Positions 1-9,140 are shown, counted from the first letter of the stretch. The stretch: DNA of 32,464 nt from Mycolicibacterium sp. (GCA_030666145.1 DAOUYK010000006.1:1-32464), one strand, 5' to 3'. A program made the numbers and translations. Notes: generated by a model from the letters alone, not told the origin.

Positions 1-87
1 GCCCTGTCCCCATTTGGTGACCTGACGTTCCCACTTCCGGCAGACGAGCTTCCCTTCATCCAATCTGCCACCGTCATCAACAAGTAA
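1..87 (+). CDS. C-terminal fragment of an unidentified protein
   Basis: Frame 1 is open from the window edge to a TAA at 85-87 and gives 28 residues ending in PFIQSATVINK. It lies 13 nt upstream of moaC on the same strand, so it may be the end of the small gene that precedes moaC2 in mycobacteria (the Rv0863 position in H37Rv). The fragment is too short to name. It is called coding because the frame is open and the spacing to moaC is typical of an operon; a chance open frame of this length is also possible. Confidence 0.45.
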   Translation, partial: ALSPFGDLTFPLPADELPFIQSATVINK

Positions 88-100
88 CGGTGCACTAGCG

Positions 101-592
101 GTGTGCCCCGGTGATTCGGGTCTCTCCCACCTCGACGAATCTGGTGCGGCCCACATGGTCGACGTCACCGCCAAGGATGTCACCAAGCGTGTTGCCGTTG
201 CCGAGGCGACAGTGCACACCCGCCCCGACGTCGTAGCAATTATCAGTGCCAACGGGCTGCCCAAGGGTGACGCCTTGGCCACCGCGCGGGTGGCCGGGAT
301 TTTGGCCGCCAAACGCACCGGCGAGTTGATTCCGCTGTGCCACCCGTTAGCGATCACCGGCGTCGATGTCGATTTCACCGTGGGCGATGCCGAAGATCCC
401 GGGTCGGTGGGGGTCACCGCGACCGTGCGCACCGTGGATCGTACCGGCGTCGAGATGGAAGCGTTGACCGCTGTCAGCGTCGCAGCGCTGACGATCTACG
501 ACATGATCAAAGCGGTCGACCGGTCCGCGCGCATCGACGACATTCGCGTGGTGCGCAAAGAAGGCGGTAAGACGGGGCTATGGGTCCGGTGA
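101..592 (+). CDS. moaC: Cyclic pyranopterin monophosphate synthase MoaC
   Basis: MoaC converts the 3',8-cyclo-GTP made by MoaA into cyclic pyranopterin monophosphate, the first stable intermediate of molybdenum cofactor synthesis in the cytosol. The 163-residue protein has the family signatures: LSHLDESGAAHMVDV near the N-terminus, PKGDALATARVAGI, then IPLCHPL, and the C-terminal YDMIKAVD carrying the catalytic Asp and Lys. The GTG at 101 is chosen because the next in-frame start (ATG 155) would remove the conserved N-terminal motif; no good ribosome-binding site is visible. It is followed 7 nt later by mog and then moaE, forming a small Moco operon. It closely resembles mycobacterial MoaC2 from memory. 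Confidence 0.95.
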   Translation: MCPGDSGLSHLDESGAAHMVDVTAKDVTKRVAVAEATVHTRPDVVAIISANGLPKGDALATARVAGILAAKRTGELIPLCHPLAITGVDVDFTVGDAEDPGSVGVTATVRTVDRTGVEMEALTAVSVAALTIYDMIKAVDRSARIDDIRVVRKEGGKTGLWVR

Positions 593-599
593 TGTCTGC

Positions 600-1079
600 G
601 TGAGGCGATCCGGCTCGGTGATCATCGCCTCCACCCGGGCTTCCGTCGGCGTCTACGAGGACCGCAGCGGCCCGCTCATCGTGGACTGGCTCAACGCTCG
701 TGGAATTGCAACCACTTCGCCCGTCATCGTCGCCGACGGTGACCCCGTGGAGTCGGCGCTTCGATCTGCGTTGCGCGACAATCACGACGTCATCGTCACC
801 TCTGGTGGTACGGGCATTTCACCGACGGACTCCACACCGCAGGTGACTGCCGCGCTGGTGGACTATCAGATTCCCGGGCTCGCCGACGCCATCAGGCGCG
901 CCGGGCTTCTGCAGGTGCCGACCTCAGTGCTTTCGCGGGGGGTGTGCGGCGTTGCCGGCCGAACGCTGATCGTGAACCTTCCCGGGTCCATCGGGGGCGT
1001 CCGAGACGGTCTCGGTGCACTTGCCGAGGTGCTAGAGCATGCGATCGACCAGCTGCGCGGCGGGGATCACCAACAATGA
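600..1079 (+). CDS. mog: Molybdopterin adenylyltransferase Mog (MogA/MoaB family)
   Basis: This family adenylylates molybdopterin with ATP before molybdate insertion. The 159-residue protein has the expected MogA/MoaB fold motifs: [19 protein letters not shown] at the start, VADGDPV, the nucleotide-binding [11 protein letters not shown] near residues 63-73, then [28 protein letters not shown]. The GTG at 600 is 7 nt after the moaC stop. An ATG at 592 is followed almost at once by a stop and cannot be the start. The stop overlaps the moaE start as ATGA, so the two are probably translationally coupled. It matches mycobacterial Mog (Rv0865 type) in length and sequence from memory. Confidence 0.94.
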   Translation: MRRSGSVIIASTRASVGVYEDRSGPLIVDWLNARGIATTSPVIVADGDPVESALRSALRDNHDVIVTSGGTGISPTDSTPQVTAALVDYQIPGLADAIRRAGLLQVPTSVLSRGVCGVAGRTLIVNLPGSIGGVRDGLGALAEVLEHAIDQLRGGDHQQ

Positions 1080-1501
1080 CCGCCGTCGTCCGGGCCGCGC
1101 TCACCGATCAACTCATAGACACAACCGAACACCAAGCCCTGGTTTCGCATCACGCGGCCGGCGCGGTGGTGGTCTTCGCCGGTGTTGTTCGCGATCACGA
1201 CGGCGGGCGAACCGTGATTCGCCTGGACTACTCCTCGCATCCATCGGCCGAACAGACACTGGCCGCCGTCGTCGACGAGATCGCGATCGACTGCAGCGGC
1301 GTCCGCGCCATTGCCGTCAGCCATCGGGTCGGCACCTTAAATGTTGGTGACGATGCGTTGATCGTTGCGGTGGCTGCCGATCATCGGCGTGCCGCCTTCG
1401 AGACATGCGCCCGCCTGGTGGACACCGTCAAAGAGCGGCTACCGGTGTGGAAGCACCAGTTCTTCGCCGATGGCACCGACGAATGGGTCAACTCCGCCTA
1501 A
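1076..1501 (+). CDS. moaE: Molybdopterin synthase catalytic subunit MoaE
   Basis: MoaE is the large subunit of molybdopterin synthase. With the thiocarboxylated C-terminus of MoaD it converts cPMP to molybdopterin. The real start is the ATG at 1076, which overlaps the mog stop (ATGA), not the 944 start of the ORF track; this gives 141 residues, equal to M. tuberculosis MoaE2 as I remember it. Visible family motifs are RDHDGG (39-44), HRRAAFE (103-109) and [15 protein letters not shown], whose K119 and K126 match the active-site lysines of the family. Its small partner MoaD is encoded about 1.7 kb away on the opposite strand, beyond rpfA. It converges on rpfA with only 18 nt between stops. Confidence 0.95.
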   Translation: MTAVVRAALTDQLIDTTEHQALVSHHAAGAVVVFAGVVRDHDGGRTVIRLDYSSHPSAEQTLAAVVDEIAIDCSGVRAIAVSHRVGTLNVGDDALIVAVAADHRRAAFETCARLVDTVKERLPVWKHQFFADGTDEWVNSA

Positions 1502-1519
1502 TTGGACCGGACAGCCCAA

Positions 1520-2961
<1,442 letters not shown>

Positions 2962-2978
2962 AGTTGGTCACCTGGGCG

Positions 2979-3008
2979 GGCCAGTCGGATTGTGGGGGTT
3001 GACTGGCC
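2979..3008 (-). promoter_or_regulatory. 8-bp perfect inverted repeat upstream of the riboswitch
   Basis: GGCCAGTC at 2979-2986 and GACTGGCC at 3001-3008 form an 8-bp perfect stem with a 14-nt loop, just 5' of the candidate aptamer in the rpfA transcript. It could be a leader-stabilising hairpin, or an operator if transcription starts downstream of it. No U-tract follows it on the minus strand. Confidence 0.5.
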
Positions 3009-3090
3009 TGCGCACGACGGTAACTGCTCGCAGGAATCCCGTCATCTCGGGGGTACTACGGTGAAGCCGTTTGCGGCAAATCCTAAAAAA

Positions 3091-3096
3091 ACTCTA
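3091..3096 (-). promoter_or_regulatory. Possible rpfA -10 element (TAGAGT)
   Basis: On the minus strand the AT-rich run TTTTAGAGTTTTTTTAGGAT contains TAGAGT, a TANNNT-type -10. It would give a leader of roughly 335 nt containing the whole candidate riboswitch. An overlapping TAGGAT is an alternative. No clear -35 is seen. A second candidate, TATAAAT at 3192-3198, lies next to the CRP site. Confidence 0.3.
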
Positions 3097-3175
3097 AAAC
3101 CCCAGGCGATCCCGTTGTTCCAGCAGGCGAGGCCAGCCTCTATCTCGCCGTAGCCATCCTGTTACGCTTCCGTTA

Positions 3176-3191
3176 TGTGATGTAAATCACC
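3176..3191. promoter_or_regulatory. CRP-type binding site upstream of rpfA
   Basis: TGTGA-TGTAAA-TCACC matches the TGTGA-N6-TCACA consensus of cyclic-AMP receptor proteins at nine of ten positions. It lies just past the moaD stop and upstream of the rpfA leader. In M. tuberculosis the CRP homologue Rv3676 is reported to control rpfA, so the location agrees with known biology. A TATAAAT box on the minus strand (3192-3198) abuts the site; if that box is used, CRP would cover the start point, whereas a promoter near 3090 would place CRP at an upstream activating position. Confidence 0.75.
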
Positions 3192-3217
3192 ATTTATAGC
3201 CACGGTTCGAGGGTCCG

Positions 3218-3484
3218 CTACCCGCCCGCAAATGGTGGAAGGACATCGATCGTCTGGGCGGCGTTAAGCGTCATATCCCGGTCCCGCACCGCGACCCCAT
3301 CGCACAAGTATGAGCAACGGGCCAGAACAGTCGCCAGCCCGGCGTCACGTGACTGGAGCATGGCAACCAGGTTCGCCAGCGTCGCCCCCGCCGGCAGGTC
3401 AATCATCTCGGTCCCGGTGCCTGCCGCGGCGCGTGCCGCGGCGAAATAGCGGACCGTTACCCGCAGCCTGACGTTCGCCGGCAC
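3218..3484 (-). CDS. moaD: Molybdopterin synthase sulfur-carrier subunit MoaD
   Basis: MoaD is a ubiquitin-like small subunit; its C-terminal Gly-Gly is adenylylated and thiocarboxylated and supplies sulfur to MoaE. The 88-residue protein begins with the beta-grasp strand VRLRVTVRYFAAARAAAG and ends in DVLPPFAGG, the diagnostic double glycine. The GTG start at 3484 is 3 nt after the moaA stop, so the two are surely co-transcribed. Sequence and length agree with mycobacterial MoaD2. Downstream comes the rpfA control region. Confidence 0.94.
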   Translation of the reverse strand: MPANVRLRVTVRYFAAARAAAGTGTEMIDLPAGATLANLVAMLQSRDAGLATVLARCSYLCDGVAVRDRDMTLNAAQTIDVLPPFAGG

Positions 3485-3487
3485 CGC

Positions 3488-4558
3488 CTAACCCCCGATC
3501 GCGCTCATCGGGCGATCGGGCTGGACGAAATCGGGGTCGTTGATTCCGTGCCCCGCTGCCTTAGCCCACATCGCCGCACGCCAACCCGCCTCGAGAGCAT
3601 CGTCGTCCGCGCCCGCGCGCAACAGCGCGCGTAAATCGGTCTCCCGGGTCGCGAACAAGCAATTGCGGACCTGCCCGTCGGCGGTAAGCCTGGTTCGGTC
3701 ACAGGCCGAGCAGAACGCCTCCGACACCGACGCGATGATGCCAACCTGCCCTATGACCTGTGCGCCACCCACGGCTGCAGAAACCTGCCATAGCTGAGCT
3801 GGCGCCGAGCCACGTGGGGTCCGGTCGGGTGTCAACGCGAAATGGCGCTGCAGCGTGCTGAGCACCTCGCCGGCGCCGATCGCGCGGTCTCGCTGCCACG
3901 AGTGGCCAGCGTCCAACGGCATCTGTTCGATGATGCGCAACTGGTAGCCGTGGCTCAGGCAGAAGCGAAGCAGAGTCACCGCATCCTCGAGGCCGGTGTC
4001 AGGATCAAGTACCGCATTGACCTTCACCGGGCTCAGCCCCGCAGCTCTGGCGGCGTGTAGTCCGGCCAGCACATCGGTCAACCGATCGCGGCGGGTGATC
4101 GCCGCGAAGTGAGCGGCATCGACGGTGTCCAGCGAGACGTTGATGCGGTCGAGGCCCGCCTCCTTTAGCCCGGCGGCACGGTGTTCCAGCCCGACCCCGT
4201 TGGTGGTCAGCGTGATCTCAGGGTGCGGAAGCAACGCCGCCGTCGCGGCGACGATGTCCTCAAGGTGGGGGACTACCAGCGGTTCGCCCCCGGTGAAACG
4301 CACGCTGGTGATGCCGAGGCGGGTGACCGCGATGCCAAGCAGCCGGGTCAATTCCTCGGGTCGCAACTTCTGTTCGCCGGGCATCCAGTCGAGCCCCTCG
4401 GCCGGCATGCAATAGGTGCAGCGCAGATTGCAAAGGTCCGTCAGGGAGACGCGCAGGTCAGTAGCGATCCGCCCGAACGTATCGATCAGCGGACCGTCAG
4501 TCGGTGCGGGCGCCAGCGGGCGATGTACCGACGGCAGACCGAGCGCGACAACAGTCAC
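3488..4558 (-). CDS. moaA: GTP 3',8-cyclase MoaA (radical SAM)
   Basis: MoaA uses two 4Fe-4S clusters and S-adenosylmethionine to rearrange GTP into 3',8-cyclo-GTP, the first step of Moco synthesis. The GTG at 4558 overlaps the upstream stop as GTGA and gives 356 residues, close to MoaA2 of M. tuberculosis; the ORF-track start at 4915 would read through the previous gene. The radical-SAM motif CNLRCTYC has C43, C47 and C50, followed by RFTGGEPL. The C-terminal cluster cysteines are in FCSACDRTRLTADGQVRNCLFA, and the protein ends with the conserved Gly-Gly (PMSAIGG) needed for activity. It lies in an operon with a YccF-like gene upstream and moaD downstream. Confidence 0.96.
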   Translation of the reverse strand: MTVVALGLPSVHRPLAPAPTDGPLIDTFGRIATDLRVSLTDLCNLRCTYCMPAEGLDWMPGEQKLRPEELTRLLGIAVTRLGITSVRFTGGEPLVVPHLEDIVAATAALLPHPEITLTTNGVGLEHRAAGLKEAGLDRINVSLDTVDAAHFAAITRRDRLTDVLAGLHAARAAGLSPVKVNAVLDPDTGLEDAVTLLRFCLSHGYQLRIIEQMPLDAGHSWQRDRAIGAGEVLSTLQRHFALTPDRTPRGSAPAQLWQVSAAVGGAQVIGQVGIIASVSEAFCSACDRTRLTADGQVRNCLFATRETDLRALLRAGADDDALEAGWRAAMWAKAAGHGINDPDFVQPDRPMSAIGG

Positions 4559-4959
4559 GGTGCGGCCCCCTGCGCGACGCCCACCGAATCCACCGGCACT
4601 ATCTCCTTGCCCAGAGGCATCAGCGAAACGGGAATCAGTTTGAGGTTGGCCAGCGCCAGAGGGATTCCGATGATCGTGATGGCCATCGCGAACGCGCTGA
4701 CGATGTGACCGATTGCCAGCCATACGCCGAATAGGACGACCCAGATGATGTTGCCGATAAGCGCGCCCGGGAGGGCGCCGGGCTTGTCGACGAGCGTGCG
4801 ACCGAAAGGCCACAGCGCGTACGCCGCGATGCGGAATGAGGCGAACCCGAACGGGATCGTGATGATCAAGATGAAGCAGATGAGCGCTGCGAGCAGATAA
4901 CCCAGCGCCAACCACAAACCGCCGAAGATCAACCAGATGACATTGAGTATGAGTCGCAT
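4555..4959 (-). CDS. YccF-domain (DUF307) inner-membrane protein
   Basis: This 134-residue membrane protein is built from two tandem copies of the YccF domain. NVIWLIFGGLWLALGYLL...TIPFGFASFRIAAYALWPFGR and NIIWVVLFGVWLAIGHIV...GIPLALANLKLIPVSLMPLGK can be aligned by eye. Hydrophobic stretches predict about four membrane segments. The ATG at 4959 is chosen over 4998 because GGAGGAAG lies about 6 nt upstream and homologues start MRLILN (Rv0870c type). The stop overlaps the moaA start, so expression is linked to moaA-moaD. Its function is not known; a link to molybdate or Moco is only suggested by the overlap. Confidence 0.88.
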   Translation of the reverse strand: MRLILNVIWLIFGGLWLALGYLLAALICFILIITIPFGFASFRIAAYALWPFGRTLVDKPGALPGALIGNIIWVVLFGVWLAIGHIVSAFAMAITIIGIPLALANLKLIPVSLMPLGKEIVPVDSVGVAQGAAP

Positions 4960-5014
4960 ATTCTTCCTCCAGCGGTGACTGCAGCCTACCGACATCAAGG
5001 TGCTAGCCGCGCTG

Positions 5015-5062
5015 GCGTCCGAGTAGGATCTCCTCGGACGCGTCCCAGCGCAGTTGGGACGC
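5015..5062 (+). promoter_or_regulatory. Two abutting perfect hairpins upstream of cspB
   Basis: GCGTCCGAG (5015-5023) pairs with CTCGGACGC (5033-5041), a 9-bp perfect stem with a 9-nt loop. GCGTCCCA (5040-5047) pairs with TGGGACGC (5055-5062), an 8-bp perfect stem with a 7-nt loop. They share GC at 5040-5041, and both carry the core GCGTCC/GGACGC, so 5015-5020 could also pair with 5057-5062. The layout suggests alternative RNA folds or a paired operator between the divergent yccF-like gene and cspB. The second stem is followed by TTTAG on plus, so a weak plus-strand terminator is another reading. Confidence 0.6.
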
Positions 5063-5100
5063 TTTAGTTATGTATCCAACGTTTTAGTTATGTATCCAAT
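5061..5100. repeat. Tandem 20-bp AT-rich direct repeat before cspB
   Basis: GCTTTAGTTATGTATCCAAC (5061-5080) is followed directly by GTTTTAGTTATGTATCCAAT (5081-5100), with 18 of 20 positions identical. The pair is markedly AT-rich for this genome, starts at the last bases of the second hairpin, and ends about 46 nt before the cspB start. A 20-bp period is close to two helical turns, which would place a bound protein dimer on one face of the DNA. I do not recognise it as a known operator. Confidence 0.8.
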
Positions 5101-5146
5101 AGGTACAGACTTTTGTCGGCCACACATAGACAAGCAGGTGAGTTCA

Positions 5147-5557
5147 GTGCCAACCGGGCGGGTGAAGTGGTACGACGCCGAAAAGGGCTTCGGTTTCCTC
5201 TCGCAGGAAGACGGTGAAGACGTATACGTGCGGTCCTCGGCGTTGCCTGCCGGAGTGGAGGGTCTGAAGGCCGGCCAGCGCGTCGAGTTCGGCGTGGCCG
5301 TTGGCCGTCGCGGCCCCCAGGCGCTGAGCCTCAAGGTGATCGACCCACCGCCCAGCTTGACCAGGACCCGGCGAGAAGCCGCGGCGGCCGAGCACAAGCA
5401 CACCCCAGACGAGTTGCACGGCATGGTCGAGGACATGATCACGCTGTTGGAAGGCGCGGTGCAGCCGGAGCTTCGCAAGGGTCGTTACCCGGACCGAAAG
5501 GTGGCTCGCCGAGTTTCGGACGTGGTTAAGGCTGTCGCCCGCGAGCTCGACGCTTAA
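5147..5557 (+). CDS. cspB: Cold-shock-domain protein CspB with C-terminal extension
   Basis: The protein is a single-stranded nucleic-acid binder of the cold-shock family. The N-terminal domain (about 1-66) holds [18 protein letters not shown] with the RNP1-like KGFGFL, and DVYVRSSAL at the RNP2 position. A roughly 65-residue helical tail ([23 protein letters not shown]...) is typical of the actinobacterial CspB type, longer than the 67-residue CspA. The GTG at 5147 is used because GCAGGTGAG lies 5 nt upstream and the protein then starts VPTGRVKW as in homologues; the 5054 start reads through the tandem repeat. Its TAA overlaps the stop of the convergent gene by three bases within TTAA. The upstream region has striking repeats. 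Confidence 0.94.
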   Translation: MPTGRVKWYDAEKGFGFLSQEDGEDVYVRSSALPAGVEGLKAGQRVEFGVAVGRRGPQALSLKVIDPPPSLTRTRREAAAAEHKHTPDELHGMVEDMITLLEGAVQPELRKGRYPDRKVARRVSDVVKAVARELDA

Positions 5558-6045
5558 CCCGGCTGGCCCCATACCGTGCGCACCGACCACTCGGCGTGCG
5601 GAACGGGGAACTCGTTGCCCGCCTCGTCGCGAACCAGCGTGGGCAACTGCACGGCGACACCGGTGAGCCTTCCCCGCAGTGGGTCGACGGTCGGGATTGT
5701 TGCCGCCAGCCTGGCACCCGGCCGGAACTCCTCGATGACGTCGTCGTCTTCGTAGGCACGCAGCAGCACCCAAGGCGCCCGCGCAATGGCCAACGGCACC
5801 GAGAGCTGAACCGGGAACCTGCCGTTCACCGGCAGCTCGCCCTGTTCTTCGGGCACCACACAGTCGGTCGGATTGAACACCTCACAGAATCGGTAGGGGC
5901 CAACACGTGTCAGATGTCCGTGTGAGTACGCCGAGATTTCCGGCAGCTGCGGCCGATGATCGTGGGTCAGCCGCCATACCAGCATCCCGGTACCGATCGA
6001 GGCCAACACCGCTACCGCCGCGAGAACGGAGACAACACGTTTCAC
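5554..6045 (-). CDS. Conserved exported or membrane-anchored DUF2771-like mycobacterial protein
   Basis: The 163-residue protein starts at the GTG at 6045, overlapping the upstream MFS stop as GTGA; the ORF-track start at 6207 would extend into the MFS gene. It opens with one hydrophobic segment, [24 protein letters not shown], acting as an uncleaved anchor or signal. A soluble domain follows with two cysteines ([13 protein letters not shown]) that could form an extracytoplasmic disulfide, then [17 protein letters not shown] and [22 protein letters not shown]. It corresponds in position and type to Rv0875c of M. tuberculosis. The DUF assignment is tentative and no enzymatic motif is seen. Coupling to the MFS gene suggests a shared envelope role. 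Confidence 0.85.
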   Translation of the reverse strand: MKRVVSVLAAVAVLASIGTGMLVWRLTHDHRPQLPEISAYSHGHLTRVGPYRFCEVFNPTDCVVPEEQGELPVNGRFPVQLSVPLAIARAPWVLLRAYEDDDVIEEFRPGARLAATIPTVDPLRGRLTGVAVQLPTLVRDEAGNEFPVPHAEWSVRTVWGQPG

Positions 6046-7769
6046 TCGGGCCCCACAGTCGTCATATCTGTCCGCAGACCCTCCTGCTCGGCCAGCACCG
6101 GACGATTGCCGCCTAGACCTGGTATTAACGACTGACCTCGGTAGCTCACGACCGTCTGGGCCAGGCCGATTATCAAGATGGCGGTGATCGTGGTGAACCC
6201 CACCCACAGATCGGTGTAGATCAGAACGCCGGTCGCGCCTCCCGCGACCCAGGCCAGCTGCAGCAATGATTCTGATCGTCCGAACGCCGATGCGCGCGAC
6301 TCCTCGGGAAGGTCGTCTTGCAGCGTGGCGTCCAGCGAGGCTTTGGCTATCGCGCTAGCGCCGGCCGTGACCAGGGTCGCCGCGCCGGCGATCAGTAGGT
6401 TGCCGGTCACTGCGGTCGTCAGCGCCATGGCGGTGACCGCTACTGCGCACCGCACCACCAGCTGCGCGGGATGACCGAGAGTAAGGCGCGCTGCAGTGAA
6501 GTTGCCCGCGAAGTTGCCGACGACAGCCGCCGCGCCAATCAATCCCAGGATGCGCAGCTGTTCCCACCCGCCTGCGTCCTGCGCCTTGGCCACAAAAGCC
6601 GGATACAAGAACAGGAAACCAACCATCATCTTGACCGTGCAGTTGCCCCACAGAGCTGTGATGATATTTCTGCCCAAGGGTTGTCGAGCCCTCGCTGACC
6701 TGCGGACAGGTTCGGGATGGAGACGAAGCTCCCCGGACCCACCGTGGTAGCTGAGGGTGGTGGGGACCTCACCTTCGGTGACCTCCACCCACTTGGGGAT
6801 TCGCATCGCCAAAGCCGCCCCGGCCACCGTCGCCGCCACCACGACGTACAGCGCACCCGGCATCTGGAAGAGATTGAAGCCCCACTCGGAGGCCGCAGCG
6901 ATGCCGCCCCCGATCACAGTTCCGCCCAGCAGCCCGAACGTAGTTAGCCGAGAATTAACCCGGACCAGGTCGATCGTCGGTGGGAGCACTCGGGGAGTGA
7001 CTGCGCCGCGCAGCACCGAGAAAGACTTCGACAAGACCATCATTCCGAGTGCGCACGGGTAAAGCGCCCAGGAGGGGAAGCTTCCAGTGGCACCGTCGTA
7101 GTTGGCGATGAGCACCACGGCTAGAAAGGTGCGCAATAGGAAAGAGGTGGCCAATGCCACGCGCCTACCGTGTTGCAGCCGGTCCAACGCCGGACCGATC
7201 AGCGGTGCGATGATCGCGAACGGGGCGATGGTGATGAGTAGATACAGGGCGACCTTGCCCTTGCTCTCACCGGTGGCGGCGGCGAAGAACAAAGTATTGG
7301 CTAGTGCTACGGCCATCGCCGCATCCACTGCGAAGTTCGCGACCACCGGCCACGTCAACGCAGTCAGCCCGGATTTGTCCGCACCGTCGGCGGTGGCGGC
7401 CCGATGCACGAGGTCATACATCCGCGAACCCATTTCCCGGCTACGCGCCGCCGCAGCACGCGTCACGGTCACTTTTTCGCCGTTACCGGCACCAGTCCGA
7501 CCTGGCGGCGGTTCGCGACTGTCACGCCCCGGCCGACGGTAGCGGGTGCTGTCGTCCAGCGGCGGCAGCCATCGGTTTGCACTTGCATTCGATGGGCCGC
7601 GCTGAATTGCCGCTCGCGGGCCCGGTCTCGGCGTTGGGTCGCTGGGGTAGTTGGCCATCCCCGGGTGTTCGCTCGCAGGTGGACGCGGCGGGTAGTAGCG
7701 TTCATCAGGCTGACCGTCACGATCCCACTGGTCACGCCGCGGTCCGGTCACGTGTCGATTCTCCCCCAT
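6042..7769 (-). CDS. MFS-type membrane transporter with long disordered N-terminus (Rv0876c type)
   Basis: This protein has 575 residues from the ATG at 7769 (MGENRHVTGPRR); the in-frame codon at 7850 would run far into the divergent neighbour. Residues 1 to about 110 are Pro/Arg/Asp-rich and likely disordered in the cytosol. About 12 hydrophobic segments follow, beginning near LTWPVVANFAVDAAMAVALANTLFF, with an MFS-like cytoplasmic loop (PALDRLQHGRRVAL). The substrate is unknown. It overlaps the downstream exported-protein gene (GTGA) and is divergent from the DUF3027 gene with less than 80 bp between starts. It matches the Rv0876c family in order and architecture. Alternative starts at internal GTG codons would only shorten the disordered part. 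Confidence 0.88.
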   Translation of the reverse strand: MGENRHVTGPRRDQWDRDGQPDERYYPPRPPASEHPGMANYPSDPTPRPGPRAAIQRGPSNASANRWLPPLDDSTRYRRPGRDSREPPPGRTGAGNGEKVTVTRAAAARSREMGSRMYDLVHRAATADGADKSGLTALTWPVVANFAVDAAMAVALANTLFFAAATGESKGKVALYLLITIAPFAIIAPLIGPALDRLQHGRRVALATSFLLRTFLAVVLIANYDGATGSFPSWALYPCALGMMVLSKSFSVLRGAVTPRVLPPTIDLVRVNSRLTTFGLLGGTVIGGGIAAASEWGFNLFQMPGALYVVVAATVAGAALAMRIPKWVEVTEGEVPTTLSYHGGSGELRLHPEPVRRSARARQPLGRNIITALWGNCTVKMMVGFLFLYPAFVAKAQDAGGWEQLRILGLIGAAAVVGNFAGNFTAARLTLGHPAQLVVRCAVAVTAMALTTAVTGNLLIAGAATLVTAGASAIAKASLDATLQDDLPEESRASAFGRSESLLQLAWVAGGATGVLIYTDLWVGFTTITAILIIGLAQTVVSYRGQSLIPGLGGNRPVLAEQEGLRTDMTTVGPE

Positions 7770-7848
7770 GCGGATGACAGTGGGCAGGCAGGCGGCCGGT
7801 GTGGCTACACCTTGTTCATGTCGGGCAAGATTGGAGGCGATGGACACC

Positions 7849-8670
7849 ATGACCGAACCAGATCAACAGGACCCGGATGCAGGTCCGGCGCCTGACCCCG
7901 TGTTGGCTGCGACGGTCTGCGCAGCGGACGTCCCGCCAGAACTCGCGGCTGTGCTCAACGGCGCCGTCGAACAGGCCCGTGCGGCGGTCGTGGAGTTCAG
8001 CGGTGAGGAGACCGTCGGGGAATACCTCGGCGCCGGTTTCGAGGATCCGGCCGCGGCCACCCACCGCTTCCTCGCCCGGTTGCCCGGCTATCGCGGCTGG
8101 CAGTGGGCTGTCGTCGTCGCAGCCTGCCCCGGAGCTGCCCAGGCCACGATCAGCGAAGTAGTGCTGGTACCAGGTCCGACCGCACTGCTCGCGCCCGAAT
8201 GGGTGCCCTGGGATGAACGTGTTCGCCCAGGCGACTTAGGGCCGGGTGATCTGCTTGCGCCCCCGGCCGACGACCCCCGCCTGGTGCCTGGATACATGGC
8301 CACCGGCGACCCAGACATCGACGACGTTGCCGCCGAGATCGGGCTTGGCCGTCGCCAGGTGCTGAGCCTGTGGGGTCGCGACGATGCCGCGCAGCGCTGG
8401 CACGACGGTGAACACGGTCCCGGTTCTGCGATGGCCAGAGCAACCCGGCGCAAGTGTCGCGATTGTGGCTTCTTCCTGCCGCTCGGCGGGGCACTCGGGG
8501 TGGTATTCGGGGTCTGCGCCAATGAGATCGCCGCCGACGGGCATGTGGTTGACGTCGAGTACGGCTGCGGGGCCCACTCCGACACTCCCGCGTCGTCCGG
8601 TACCGGGTCGCCGGTGTGTGACCCCTACGACGACGGTGTGCTGGACGTGGTAGAGCAGCGCGAGAGCTAA
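7849..8670 (+). CDS. DUF3027 family protein with putative zinc ribbon
   Basis: The 273-residue soluble protein is of the Rv0877 family (DUF3027), conserved in actinobacteria and often near cold-shock genes, as here. The central part (GYRGWQWAVVVAACPGA, VLVPGPTALLAPEWVPWDERVRPGDLGPGDLL) is the conserved signature. A C-terminal segment, CRDCGFFLPLGGALGVVFGVCANEIAADGHVVDVEYGCGAHSD, has four spaced cysteines (C-x2-C ... C ... C) that could bind zinc. The start is ATG 7849, because GGAGG at 7833-7837 is too close to the alternative ATG at 7840; either is possible. The biochemical role is unknown. The stop overlaps that of the convergent SRPBCC gene. Confidence 0.88.
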   Translation: MTEPDQQDPDAGPAPDPVLAATVCAADVPPELAAVLNGAVEQARAAVVEFSGEETVGEYLGAGFEDPAAATHRFLARLPGYRGWQWAVVVAACPGAAQATISEVVLVPGPTALLAPEWVPWDERVRPGDLGPGDLLAPPADDPRLVPGYMATGDPDIDDVAAEIGLGRRQVLSLWGRDDAAQRWHDGEHGPGSAMARATRRKCRDCGFFLPLGGALGVVFGVCANEIAADGHVVDVEYGCGAHSDTPASSGTGSPVCDPYDDGVLDVVEQRES

Positions 8671-9119
8671 CGCTCGGCGGCCTCCTTGATGCGGATAAGC
8701 GATGCGTTCATACCGTCTATCAGCTCCTGCTCGAAGTTCGGTACCCCGCCCATCAGGGAATTGACCAGCAGGTTCGACCCGGCCTTGACGCCGTTCTTGG
8801 CGTGCCTGGTCTCGATGAGCCGGGTGCCTGCCTCCGTCGGCTCGAGTTCGTAGCTCCACACGGTGCCGTTCTCGCTGACTCGAAACGCCAGTTTCTTCTC
8901 GGGGATCAACTCGATGATGCGGGAGGTGGTCGGCCAGAACAGGAAGCCGCGCCGGTTGAAATTGACCGTTCGGGCGCCTTTGCGCAGTCCACCTATCGGT
9001 TTCATCAGGAGGCACTGCGGACTCCATTGCGGCATGAGGCTCAGGTCGGAAACCAGCGTCCACACCTTGGACACCGGAGCGTTGATGTCGATCTGTGATT
9101 GCAGCACAGGGGCTGACAT
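8667..9119 (-). CDS. SRPBCC (START/polyketide-cyclase-like) family protein
   Basis: This is a 150-residue soluble helix-grip protein. It opens with the family strand SQIDINAPVSKVWTLVSDLSLMPQWSP, followed by GARTVNFNRRGFLFWPTTSRIIELIPEKKLAFRV and the long C-terminal helix GVPNFEQELIDGMNASLIRIKEAAER. Such proteins enclose a hydrophobic cavity and bind lipids or act as cyclases or dehydratases; no catalytic residue can be assigned. AAGGAGGAG lies just before the ATG at 9119, a strong ribosome-binding site. The stop codon overlaps the DUF3027 stop in CTAA. Mycobacteria have several paralogues (for example near Rv0854-Rv0857), so its exact orthologue is uncertain. Confidence 0.88.
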   Translation of the reverse strand: MSAPVLQSQIDINAPVSKVWTLVSDLSLMPQWSPQCLLMKPIGGLRKGARTVNFNRRGFLFWPTTSRIIELIPEKKLAFRVSENGTVWSYELEPTEAGTRLIETRHAKNGVKAGSNLLVNSLMGGVPNFEQELIDGMNASLIRIKEAAER

Positions 9120-9140
9120 GGCTCCTCCTTAGTACACCGT

